Positions 1 through 6,505 of a stretch of DNA of 10,010 nt are shown in pieces. Position 1 is the first letter of the stretch. The number at the start of each line of letters is the position of its first letter. The position numbers were made by a program, and so were the translations under genes. Source of the DNA: Methanolobus sp. UBA474 (lineage in GTDB: Archaea > Halobacteriota > Methanosarcinia > Methanosarcinales > Methanosarcinaceae); contig DANZ01000058.1 in the NCBI GenBank assembly GCA_002501695.1, positions 1-10,010 of the forward strand. The letters are read 5' to 3'. The notes beneath the pieces are model-generated. The model was not told the origin of the DNA. It did not search any database and worked only from the letters and a program-made list of their open reading frames with translations.

Positions 1-256
1 AACTTCAAGTGTACTTAAAAGAGGGACCATGTCCTCAACTATCAGTTTACCAATAGTGGTTAATTCATAAACATCCTTATTGCGGGAAACAAGGTGATGC
101 TCTTCAAGCACCCTCATCTGAGGCAGTAGTGCCTGCCTGGTTGTGTCAAGAGGTTCTAGAAGATATTCTATTCCCTTAGCTCCATCCTGTAGTAATAAGA
201 GAGTATTTTTTTCTCTTATCGGACATGAAGAGTACATCAAGCAATGGCTTTTTTAT
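1..256 (-). pseudogene. Broken FilR1-type (COG4742) winged-helix regulator, partial
   Basis: Read on the minus strand, this stretch encodes the N-terminal wHTH part of a FilR1/DUF1724-type regulator. Recognisable pieces are KKPLLDVLFMSDKRK, then NTLLLLQDGAKGIEYLLEPL, TTRQALLPQMRVLEEHHLVS and YELTTIGKLIVEDM. This family includes the Methanosarcina methyltransferase-specific regulators (Msr), hence a likely role in controlling transcription. Two lesions are visible. The codon before KKPLLDV is ATA (256-254), although a GAGAGG stretch lies about 10 bases upstream where a ribosome site would be. The A7 run complementary to 206-212 shifts the frame; with six As the two halves would join as SDKRKNTLLLLQDG. 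An ATG at 237-235 opens the second frame but would lose the conserved first helix. The C-terminal ligand domain lies beyond the left edge. The family call is from memory of the consensus. A sequencing error in the homopolymer could explain the frameshift, but not the ATA. Confidence 0.6.
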
Positions 257-425
257 GACAGCACATCCTCTCAAGCATTCACAATTCCATTAAATTCCAC
301 GACTATATTATTAAATATTTGATCTACTACTTATAATAATTTAATTCAACAGATGATCATAATCATTATAATAAAATTCAGCGAACCGACCATTTGCACA
401 AATACCTTTATAGTAGAAGGTGGCC
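257..425 (-). promoter_or_regulatory. AT-rich gap, probable promoter of the FilR1-type locus
   Basis: This AT-rich gap separates the end of engB from the FilR1-type pseudogene. On the minus strand it holds several TATA-like stretches (around 300-320, AAATATTTAATAATATAG), about 45-65 bases before the expected start near 256. A short interrupted inverted repeat, ATGAT/ATCAT, lies at about 352-366. No gene or clear terminator was seen here. Confidence 0.3.
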
Positions 426-1052
426 TCAGAAATACCTGAACAGGTCATCCCTTTTTTCGGCATGCAGGCGCTGGCGGATAATGGAATTGAGGGGCTTGAT
501 CCTGCCGTGTTTAGCGCTGATGGGTGCGATGGTGTCTATCCACTGTTTCCATGGGGGCAGCATTCCAAGCTTGTCCACGATGCCGTCAATGACATCGTTC
601 TGCTCTTCTTCCTTCACCTTGTCCATCTTGTTGACGGCCACCACGGTATCGATGCCAAGCTCTCTCAGGAAGTCGTACATCTCGAGGTCTATCGGGATCT
701 CGTTCCTTGACTCCCACCGGTCCACAACCTCCACGAACACCGGGCCGTCCACTACCATTACAGCCATCCGGATGCGTCCAAGGCCGTTCTCGATGTAGCG
801 CACTATCTGGTCCTTCACAATGTCCTGCTTGCGCTCTTTGATCCCGCTCATGAAGCCGAAGCCGGGCATATCTGTTACAAGAAGGTCGGAAAACCTGATC
901 TGTGTAGGCTTGAGTGTCACACCGGGGCGCTTGCCCACCTTCACGTTCTGCCCTGTGACCTCCCGGATGAGAGAGGATTTGCCTACATTGGACCTTCCAA
1001 CAAATATGATCTCAAAATTCACTCCTTCAGTAATATCGTCATTCTTAGCCAT
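426..1052 (-). CDS. engB: EngB-like GTP-binding protein (TRAFAC GTPase)
   Basis: This 208-aa protein is a near-complete small GTPase of the EngB/YihA group in the TrmE-Era-EngA-EngB-septin family. The motifs are in order: G1 GRSNVGKS (residues 19-26), G2 RPGVT (42-46), G3 DMPGFG (61-66), G4 NKMD (141-144) and G5 SAK (179-181). Bacterial EngB acts in assembly of the large ribosomal subunit; the archaeal role is inferred by homology and is cytosolic. The length is normal for the family and no extra domain is present. Its ATG lies six bases after the stop of the DHH phosphoesterase gene and lacks a strong Shine-Dalgarno site, so the two are probably co-transcribed and translationally coupled. 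It is the last gene of its unit, followed by an AT-rich gap. The family call is firm; the exact cellular role is not shown by the sequence. Confidence 0.93.
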   Translation of the reverse strand: MAKNDDITEGVNFEIIFVGRSNVGKSSLIREVTGQNVKVGKRPGVTLKPTQIRFSDLLVTDMPGFGFMSGIKERKQDIVKDQIVRYIENGLGRIRMAVMVVDGPVFVEVVDRWESRNEIPIDLEMYDFLRELGIDTVVAVNKMDKVKEEEQNDVIDGIVDKLGMLPPWKQWIDTIAPISAKHGRIKPLNSIIRQRLHAEKRDDLFRYF

Positions 1053-1058
1053 TCTAAC

Positions 1059-2084
1059 TCACACTTGGTCCTTAAGTAATTCCTTTCCTATCGCAGCATC
1101 CATGTCCTGCAGGAACTGCATAAAAGACCCGGCAGGGATCCTTGCTCCTGCAGCCGATGCATGACCTCCGCCGGTGCCTCCGTGCTTCAGCGCGATAGTT
1201 TTCAGCAACCTGTTCAGGTCGATGTTCTTCCTTGACCTAAGGCTCATATCATATACATCTTTATGGTTGCGATACTCGGCAGCTATACCCACACCACGCA
1301 TCCCATACGATGCAGCGTAGATGGCGGACTTGGACATATATCCCTTAGGATCTATGACATATGCAAGGTTCTGAAGGGATGTAACCTCCTTTTTAACCCT
1401 CAGTCGCAGGGCTTCTTCAAATATTGCGCCCTCCCCTGCTATCTCAAGCACGTCCGGGATATCGGTGGGGATCATGTCATGAGAGAGCGGAAGAAGCACT
1501 TTACGCTTGAAATCATAATTCCGGCCCATATGGATAAGGGCCTGGATGAGAGCACCGGCCTGGAAGAACAGGCTTCTTTTATCCCAGTCCTGCAGCCACT
1601 CCCTGATAGAGTCAGTGTTATCATGATAGTCGCCTATGGCCCCGTATATAGCCACTCTGCGCATGTCGCTGTTCAGCCGGTCTTCCAGCACCTTATAAGT
1701 AAGTTCCGAAGAGCACATGTTAAGATCGTTATGCAGCCAGTCAACATCCCAGCACTTATCCGGCAGGGGATGGTGATCGATATAAGTGATACTTGCATTC
1801 CGGGCAAGCTCCTCAAGCCTGTTATACAGCATCGTGCATGACCTTATATCAATTGCAATATCGCAAATTATGATATTGTCGTACCCATCCGCCATTCTCA
1901 GCTCATCGAGTATGCCTACAGGCGAGGTGAAATATACTTCCGCTTCAGGATAGGCACTCTTGGCGATGGCACCGGAGCAGACACCGTCAGAATCCCCGTG
2001 CGTCAAAATAAGCGATCTGCTCACACCGGATCTGCCGGGTCTGCTTATTCCCCGGCTTCTAATATTTGCTTCTGATTTGTTCAT
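1059..2084 (-). CDS. DHH/DHHA1 family phosphoesterase
   Basis: This 341-aa protein has both domains of the DHH phosphoesterase superfamily. The N-terminal domain shows motif I HGDSDG (residues 29-34), motif II with CDIAID (74-79), motif III DHHP (103-106) and motif IV GAIGDYHD (148-155). The C-terminal DHHA1 substrate-binding domain ends with the glycine-rich GGTGGGHASAAGARIP (302-317). The Asp and His residues of the first domain bind two metal ions, usually Mn2+, for hydrolysis of phosphodiester bonds. Family members include RecJ exonucleases, oligoribonucleases (NrnA) and cyclic-dinucleotide phosphodiesterases. The length is closer to NrnA-type enzymes than to the longer archaeal RecJ/GAN nucleases. 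The substrate cannot be told from sequence. It precedes engB by six bases. The start has no Shine-Dalgarno site but has a TATA-like box about 25 bases upstream, which suggests a leaderless transcript. Confidence 0.9.
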   Translation of the reverse strand: MNKSEANIRSRGISRPGRSGVSRSLILTHGDSDGVCSGAIAKSAYPEAEVYFTSPVGILDELRMADGYDNIIICDIAIDIRSCTMLYNRLEELARNASITYIDHHPLPDKCWDVDWLHNDLNMCSSELTYKVLEDRLNSDMRRVAIYGAIGDYHDNTDSIREWLQDWDKRSLFFQAGALIQALIHMGRNYDFKRKVLLPLSHDMIPTDIPDVLEIAGEGAIFEEALRLRVKKEVTSLQNLAYVIDPKGYMSKSAIYAASYGMRGVGIAAEYRNHKDVYDMSLRSRKNIDLNRLLKTIALKHGGTGGGHASAAGARIPAGSFMQFLQDMDAAIGKELLKDQV

Positions 2085-2116
2085 TTATATCAAAGGAAAG
2101 CACTATTATATATTTT
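2085..2116 (-). promoter_or_regulatory. TATA-like promoter of the DHH-engB unit
   Basis: On the minus strand, AAAATATATAATAG (2116-2103) is a good archaeal TATA-box candidate. Its centre is about 25 bases upstream of the DHH gene's ATG at 2084, the usual distance from TATA to the transcription start. Transcription would therefore begin at or next to the ATG. No Shine-Dalgarno site is visible in the gap, which fits a leaderless mRNA. The box touches the stop codon of the preceding gene. Confidence 0.45.
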
Positions 2117-3389
2117 ACTTTTGCCTTAATTTCGATATGGATTGCTTGACAGCTTCAATAAGGTCATAGAATATCCGGAATATCCCATGATCCTTTTCTA
2201 CAGTTTCCGGTCGTTCAGCACTCAGGGTGGCATCGACAGCACTTTCCCGGTAGGCATCATCGTAATGATCTGCCGGGTCATAGCCACCCTGCTCATCAGG
2301 GTCCGATACGGATAGCAGGAAGCGCCTGGAATAAACAACATCCTCGTATTCCCTGGGATCCACGAAACTCGCTATTGCCGAAGGTATCACAATACTTCCG
2401 GCCTTCTTCATCCTGAGGGAGTAGTTAATAGTGATATTCTCTGAAGGGTGCAGGATCCTGCTGCTGCTTGTAATGCCTTCTGTGAGCACGGCTCCCGCCG
2501 GAAGCTCATCCGAGATTGACACATAAGCAGCTCTGTCGCCTTCGTTCACCGCTTTTACCTGCATGTATATGACATCGTTCACCTGCACACTTTCAGCAGA
2601 ATGGGTCTTTGTAAGGTTGATGCAGGGTCCATGTACAACGAGCTGTGTATCGTTGAGGGCCTTCTTGTAAATGTGCCCGTCCATACTGACCAATACCTGC
2701 GTACCCGTAAAATTGTAAGTGCCGGGCCTGAGGGCTTTTAAAGAGTACTTATAGGACTTTTGCCCTCCTGCAGCAAGGGTACAGTTCCATTCCATATCGG
2801 CATCCGGATCAAATACAAGACCCTCAGGGATCTCCTGGACCAGCTGCAGTGATGTCGGGATGACCCTCAGGTTCTTGATCTTTATATCAATATAGGCCCT
2901 CTCATCCACATATATCTCCCTTGCCCTGTTCTCTTCAACGGAGATCGTTGCATCTATTTTCTCTATCACAACTTCTTGGGTCGGGGATACGTTCGCAAGG
3001 AACACACTGATGTTAGTATAAGGCACGGGGATATTGTTACCCGTAACAATGTCCAGTGCAGTGATGTTCAGCCGTTCTCCAAATATATAGCGATCCGGGA
3101 TATCTGAACTGTTCACAGCAAGAATAGCTACCCATGATTCTGAACGGTTGCTCGATACCTTCATCATTACATAATCATTGTCCATATCAAATGCTTTGGA
3201 AGGTGAAAAATCAGCAACCTTGATAACATATCCGCTGGTATTGAGCTCCTGTCCCCAGTAAAGGGTGTAGTTCCCGACATCAAGCCACTCTACGCCATCA
3301 TCATCGGTTACCGATCCTGCACTTGCAAAGCTGCAGAGGCACAGGAGGAACGCTAACATCCACACCAGTTTAGAAGATGCCTGTTTCAT
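2115..3389 (-). CDS. Secreted sequon-rich protein with DUF11/CARDB-like domains
   Basis: The predicted product is 424 aa. I chose the ATG at 3389 over an upstream in-frame ATG at 3434 because it puts a signal peptide at the N-terminus (residues 1-24, cleavage after FASA) and does not overlap the preceding gene. The mature protein begins with a domain shared with its neighbour (EW at 34-35, WG at 45-46, YVIKVADF at 54-61). Ig-like repeats of the DUF11/CARDB kind follow; EIYVDERAY (158-166) matches EEIYMDRAAY of the neighbour. There are 13 N-x-S/T sequons and only two cysteines (203, 256), which could pair. An acidic linker leads to an amphipathic C-terminal helix (about 403-424). No C-terminal membrane segment is seen, so it is probably released or held by its partner. 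Its gene begins five bases after the preceding stop. Function unknown; an envelope or S-layer-associated role is inferred. Confidence 0.8.
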   Translation of the reverse strand: MKQASSKLVWMLAFLLCLCSFASAGSVTDDDGVEWLDVGNYTLYWGQELNTSGYVIKVADFSPSKAFDMDNDYVMMKVSSNRSESWVAILAVNSSDIPDRYIFGERLNITALDIVTGNNIPVPYTNISVFLANVSPTQEVVIEKIDATISVEENRAREIYVDERAYIDIKIKNLRVIPTSLQLVQEIPEGLVFDPDADMEWNCTLAAGGQKSYKYSLKALRPGTYNFTGTQVLVSMDGHIYKKALNDTQLVVHGPCINLTKTHSAESVQVNDVIYMQVKAVNEGDRAAYVSISDELPAGAVLTEGITSSSRILHPSENITINYSLRMKKAGSIVIPSAIASFVDPREYEDVVYSRRFLLSVSDPDEQGGYDPADHYDDAYRESAVDATLSAERPETVEKDHGIFRIFYDLIEAVKQSISKLRQK

Positions 3390-3394
3390 AGCAG

Positions 3395-4996
3395 CTACTG
3401 ATCTTTTTTGCGCTTTATGACCGCAAACACACATATCAGAATGAAAACCATGAGGGATCCTTCAAAACCCGGCTCTACTCTGGTATCATCAGGGTCTGAC
3501 TCGGTGCTGTCCGGGGAGGATGATGAGCTGCCTGAGGTGTCACCGGAAGTATCACCCTGGGTATCGTCTGAGAGAGATGCAGATCCATCTCCGGGCTCTG
3601 CAACCGAGAGCAGGGGAATATTGGAGATCCTTTCACCTTTATAGCCTTCCATATCAATGAATGTTGCAGTCGTTGCGGGAAGTTTTATGTCTCCTGCCTG
3701 TTTTGTCATTATCACATACGAGTATGTGGCAGATTTGCCTCCTTTCATAACCTCCTTGAACTCCAGGTCCCCGCTTACAAATGATACACTTGAAGGCAGG
3801 CTTTCAGTGGTCGTTACACTGGCATCCCTGTTACCCTGGTTGTGTACGGTTACAGTTACTGTCGCTTCTTTGCCCGGGATCACGGAAGAAGGGCTTACGG
3901 CTTTGGTAAGGACTATGTTGGGTCCGTTCACTTTAACCTTCGGGGCCTCTGACTTGTATGTGTGCACCTTACCGTCGGGACCCGTGAACGTGGCTGTTGT
4001 CGCTGGAACTGTTATCTCGCCGGTCTTTGTAGGCTTTAATGTGTATCTGAAAAGCTCGGCTTTTGTCTCACCCGGAGCAAAACTGACAGTTGTCTCCTGG
4101 TTGGCATTATCCTGCAGTTCGAAATACTCGCTGAGTGCATCGGTAACCGTTGCTGAACTGACACTATAGATACCCTTGTTGTATACGCTCACTCCAACGT
4201 AAGCGGCCCTATCCATGTAGATCTCCTCGGCAATGGTCTTGGTAATGATGAGCTCGACAACGGGTTCTATGGTCAGGGTCTTTATTTTCTCATGAGAATG
4301 TATCTCATCGTTAATATCCCTGGATCTTGTTGTAACTGTAAAATCTAGCTTTGTCTGGTCCCAGTATTCCGGAGCCTTGAATTTGACAACTATAGGCTCA
4401 AGTACCTCATCCTCTTCGACAGTGGTGAAACTGTACTTCATTTTACCGGAGGTCTGTTCCATGCCTTTTGGATCTATTTCCACATCCATTGTGTAGGCTT
4501 TGGCGTCTCCTTCATTCTTGATATTTATTGTTGCCGTAACGATGGAAGAACCCGCCATCCTCGGATCATAGGTGTCTTTATCAGTGGTTATCTCTATTTT
4601 CATCTTGGGGTAGGCTCTCTTATATACTTTGATCGCAGCTTTGGGATCTTCCATATTCCCTGTCCACGAATCAATGTTCAGGTTCACCGAATCAACAGTT
4701 ACGCGAATATCATCGCCATTATCCGTATCAAGGTAACTCAGACTGTCTCCGACACTCAGCGGAGAAACGGCTTTGATCTGATCATTTCTGGAGATGCTTA
4801 TACTGACAGAACCTTCTTTATTGAAGTCCTCAACTTTGATAACATAGTCATCCAGTGTTATCGTGCTTCCCCAGGTAAGGGTGCCGGTCTTGTCTGCGCT
4901 GTCCTTCCATTCAATATCATCTACAGTATAGGCTAATGCAGGCAGGCATAACAGATAGATAGAGAGCATTATGACAGTAAGGGATTTTAGAAACAT
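3395..4996 (-). CDS. Cell-surface DUF11/CARDB-like protein with PGF-CTERM-like anchor
   Basis: This 533-aa protein has a signal peptide (residues 1-22, cleavage after ALA). Next comes an N-terminal domain with EW (29-30), WG (42-43) and YVIKVEDF (51-58), faintly like the duplicated S-layer domain of Methanosarcina. Three beta-rich Ig-like repeats follow (about 133-245, 248-352, 355-465). The second and third share the strand PATTATF before a variable loop and have the DUF11 pattern (NQGNRDA...ESLP). A Ser/Asp/Thr-rich linker (470-508) precedes PGF (509-511), a hydrophobic segment and the basic tail KRKKDQ. This is the layout of a PGF-CTERM signal, processed by archaeosortase A in haloarchaea. 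The protein has no N-glycosylation sequon at all. A GAGGTT ribosome site lies about eight bases before the ATG. It is the first gene of a tandem pair with its 424-aa paralogue. An envelope role is inferred; its ligand is unknown. Confidence 0.85.
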   Translation of the reverse strand: MFLKSLTVIMLSIYLLCLPALAYTVDDIEWKDSADKTGTLTWGSTITLDDYVIKVEDFNKEGSVSISISRNDQIKAVSPLSVGDSLSYLDTDNGDDIRVTVDSVNLNIDSWTGNMEDPKAAIKVYKRAYPKMKIEITTDKDTYDPRMAGSSIVTATINIKNEGDAKAYTMDVEIDPKGMEQTSGKMKYSFTTVEEDEVLEPIVVKFKAPEYWDQTKLDFTVTTRSRDINDEIHSHEKIKTLTIEPVVELIITKTIAEEIYMDRAAYVGVSVYNKGIYSVSSATVTDALSEYFELQDNANQETTVSFAPGETKAELFRYTLKPTKTGEITVPATTATFTGPDGKVHTYKSEAPKVKVNGPNIVLTKAVSPSSVIPGKEATVTVTVHNQGNRDASVTTTESLPSSVSFVSGDLEFKEVMKGGKSATYSYVIMTKQAGDIKLPATTATFIDMEGYKGERISNIPLLSVAEPGDGSASLSDDTQGDTSGDTSGSSSSSPDSTESDPDDTRVEPGFEGSLMVFILICVFAVIKRKKDQ

Positions 4997-5081
4997 TGGT
5001 CAACCTCACATATGTTAGTAACAATTTGATTTGTATGATATTTAGTAGTAGTAACTTTTATTAGTATAATAATATATTAAT
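4997..5081 (-). promoter_or_regulatory. Promoter and ribosome site of the secreted-protein pair
   Basis: This AT-rich gap lies between the 166-aa gene and the 533-aa surface-protein gene. On the minus strand it ends with TGTGAGGTTGACCA before the ATG, giving a GAGGT Shine-Dalgarno site. TATA-like stretches occur near 5035-5043 (TAAATATCA) and 5060-5080 (ATATATTATTATA). Either could drive the pair; which one is used cannot be told. No clear terminator hairpin for the preceding unit is visible. Confidence 0.4.
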
Positions 5082-5582
5082 TCAGTTCTTTGGTGTCAGT
5101 GCTTTGAACCCCTTGACCTGGGAAGGCCTGTCAATGGCTGCGGTCCTTGAGGTGGAACCAGGGAGATCTGTTATGGAAGGCTGTTGTATGAGACCCGCCG
5201 TATTCTCGTCTGCGGTGCGCTGGCTTTTATATCCGGCCTCTATGCCGCGTTTCAGATCATACGCTGCAGGATCGGACAAAAGGTCCATTCTCTCTGATCT
5301 CTTTTCTGAACTCCTTTTTGAGCTGTCAATTTTGAGATCCCTTTCCCTGGCTTTGAAACCGTACTCCTTGCCATCCCTGTAGTTCTGCATGACAAGTTTT
5401 CCAAGACCCGACTCCCTTGCCAGGTCTTCCAGCATGGAGTATTGTTCACTCACCCAGCCTAGCTCCGAATGCTTATGGTAGCCTACTTCAAAGCCAAGCT
5501 TGTAGGAACTTTTTACAAGCTCATCGATCTCTGGCCTGGTTAGCTGTGCCTGCTCCTCTTTCTTTTTGAAAAATCTAACCAT
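5082..5582 (-). CDS. Uncharacterised 166-aa protein with three G-x-E-x-G-[YF] repeats
   Basis: I do not recognise this protein. It is soluble, highly charged and has no signal peptide or membrane segment. It begins with a basic start (MVRFFKKKEE). The pattern G-x-E-x-G-aromatic occurs three times: GFEVGY (30-35), GKEYGF (71-76) and GIEAGY (113-118). The spacings of 41 and 42 residues suggest a helical repeat of about 41 residues. The flanking residues agree partly: YKL/YRD/LKR before, and K or H after. The last 45 residues are Ser/Thr/Pro-rich and look disordered. The gene starts 12 bases after the stop of the KaiC-like ATPase with a GGATG-type ribosome site, so the two are probably co-expressed and may interact. 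The GxxxG spacing is faintly like Yae1-type repeats, but I would not assign it there. Expression is plausible from the coding context; function unknown. Confidence 0.75.
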   Translation of the reverse strand: MVRFFKKKEEQAQLTRPEIDELVKSSYKLGFEVGYHKHSELGWVSEQYSMLEDLARESGLGKLVMQNYRDGKEYGFKARERDLKIDSSKRSSEKRSERMDLLSDPAAYDLKRGIEAGYKSQRTADENTAGLIQQPSITDLPGSTSRTAAIDRPSQVKGFKALTPKN

Positions 5583-5594
5583 GATCCCACATCC

Positions 5595-6338
5595 TTACTT
5601 AAGCATCTCCCGCACGGTCAGCCCTTTTTCAGTGAAACCCACACTGCGCAGGTTACAGTCGTGATTGGTTCCTCTCATCTTGATTATCTGAATGGCTCGC
5701 ATCATCGTCTTGTCATAAAGGAAGTTATGCAGGAAGATTACCCCGTGTGAAGCAAACTGTTCGATAGAATAAGCTGACGGGTCTGTCATCTCGGATATCA
5801 GTATTGTGGTACATCCCAGTTTCTTGAGATTACGTATGAACCTGCTCATCTCTTTCTCCTGGAGTGACAGGTCCTTTGATGTGAAGCGGATGGCTGACAC
5901 CGAGTCGATCACAAGTCTCTTTACACCATATTCAGCAACATAGGATGCAATTTCCTTATACACCAGTGCCGGTGAGGGAGCTCCATGATCCGCAGGGGAA
6001 TTGATCATTTCGTTATCATGGATGCCATGTTCATTAAGTTCATCAATAAAGCCATAGTCCATCCGGGGACCAAGATCCGCGAACAATAGTTTTTGCATCT
6101 TGATCAGTGTAACTACGTTCAGAGTGTAGTTTGACATGTCATCGATGATATTCTGCGGGCTCTCAACCAGGCTTATATACAGGCCAACTTCTCCAATTGC
6201 TGCTCCCTGGGCAAGATATTGGACGCAGAAAGTGGTTTTACCACTTCCTGGAGGCCCACTGAGGAGATAAACACGTTCAGAGAGTAATCCTCCTTGCAGA
6301 AGTTCGTCAAGACCATCTATTCCAGTTTTAATTCTCAT
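5595..6338 (-). CDS. KaiC-like RecA-superfamily ATPase, single domain
   Basis: This 247-aa protein is a single-domain KaiC/RadA-like ATPase of the kind common in archaea. The start MRIKTGIDGLDELLQGGL is typical. Walker A is GPPGSGKTT (residues 28-36), Walker B is RLVIDS (141-146), and KMRGT with a following His sits near residue 220. Between YIS and SP, KaiC proteins normally carry two catalytic glutamates (EES); here the residues are LVES (57-60), so only Glu59 remains. A low-similarity insert of about 35 residues (about 90-123) lies before the Walker B strand. Archaeal members are linked to signalling, archaellum regulation (FlaH-like) or DNA-related roles, but this one has no tell-tale partner. 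It is the first gene of a pair with the 166-aa repeat protein. GAGGGC lies seven bases before the ATG. ATP binding is confident; the process served is unknown. Confidence 0.88.
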   Translation of the reverse strand: MRIKTGIDGLDELLQGGLLSERVYLLSGPPGSGKTTFCVQYLAQGAAIGEVGLYISLVESPQNIIDDMSNYTLNVVTLIKMQKLLFADLGPRMDYGFIDELNEHGIHDNEMINSPADHGAPSPALVYKEIASYVAEYGVKRLVIDSVSAIRFTSKDLSLQEKEMSRFIRNLKKLGCTTILISEMTDPSAYSIEQFASHGVIFLHNFLYDKTMMRAIQIIKMRGTNHDCNLRSVGFTEKGLTVREMLK

Positions 6339-6505
6339 AAGGTGCCCTCAGCAAATATATTTGATTTTATTATATTTACGACGTGCATATATATTACTGT
6401 TTTTATTTAGCGGATAATATACATAATAATACTATACATAGAAGTATTGCAATCTACTCTTGAAATTGCGACACATTCAAATTGCTTGAAAAATATCCTT
6501 TATCT
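6339..6505. promoter_or_regulatory. Divergent AT-rich promoter region (KaiC-like / NIF3)
   Basis: The gap between the divergent KaiC-like and NIF3 genes is very AT-rich. For the minus-strand gene it holds the ribosome site GAGGGC at about 6345-6350 and TATA-like AAATATATTTG/TAATATAAT stretches at 6352-6380. For the plus-strand gene it holds ATAATATACATAATAATACTA (6415-6435), which would place the transcript start near 6450-6460 and give a leader of roughly 50 bases. No Shine-Dalgarno site precedes the NIF3 start. Positions are estimates. Confidence 0.4.

Noticed and set aside
435..446. Palindrome ACCTGAACAGGT near the end of engB
   Set aside because: It lies inside the coding sequence, has no T-run and no second copy, so chance is the simpler explanation.
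1263..1841. Plus-strand open frame of 192 codons opposite the DHH gene
   Set aside because: It is antisense to conserved DHH motifs and has no recognisable domain or start signal.
3390..3434. Upstream ATG at 3434 as the start of the 424-aa secreted protein
   Set aside because: It would add 15 residues (MCVCGHKAQKRSVAA) before a normal signal peptide and overlap the preceding gene by 40 bases. The ATG at 3389 fits better, though its ribosome site is weak.
6482..6505. TTG at 6482 as the start of NIF3
   Set aside because: It has no ribosome site, and the family usually begins at the position of the ATG at 6506.
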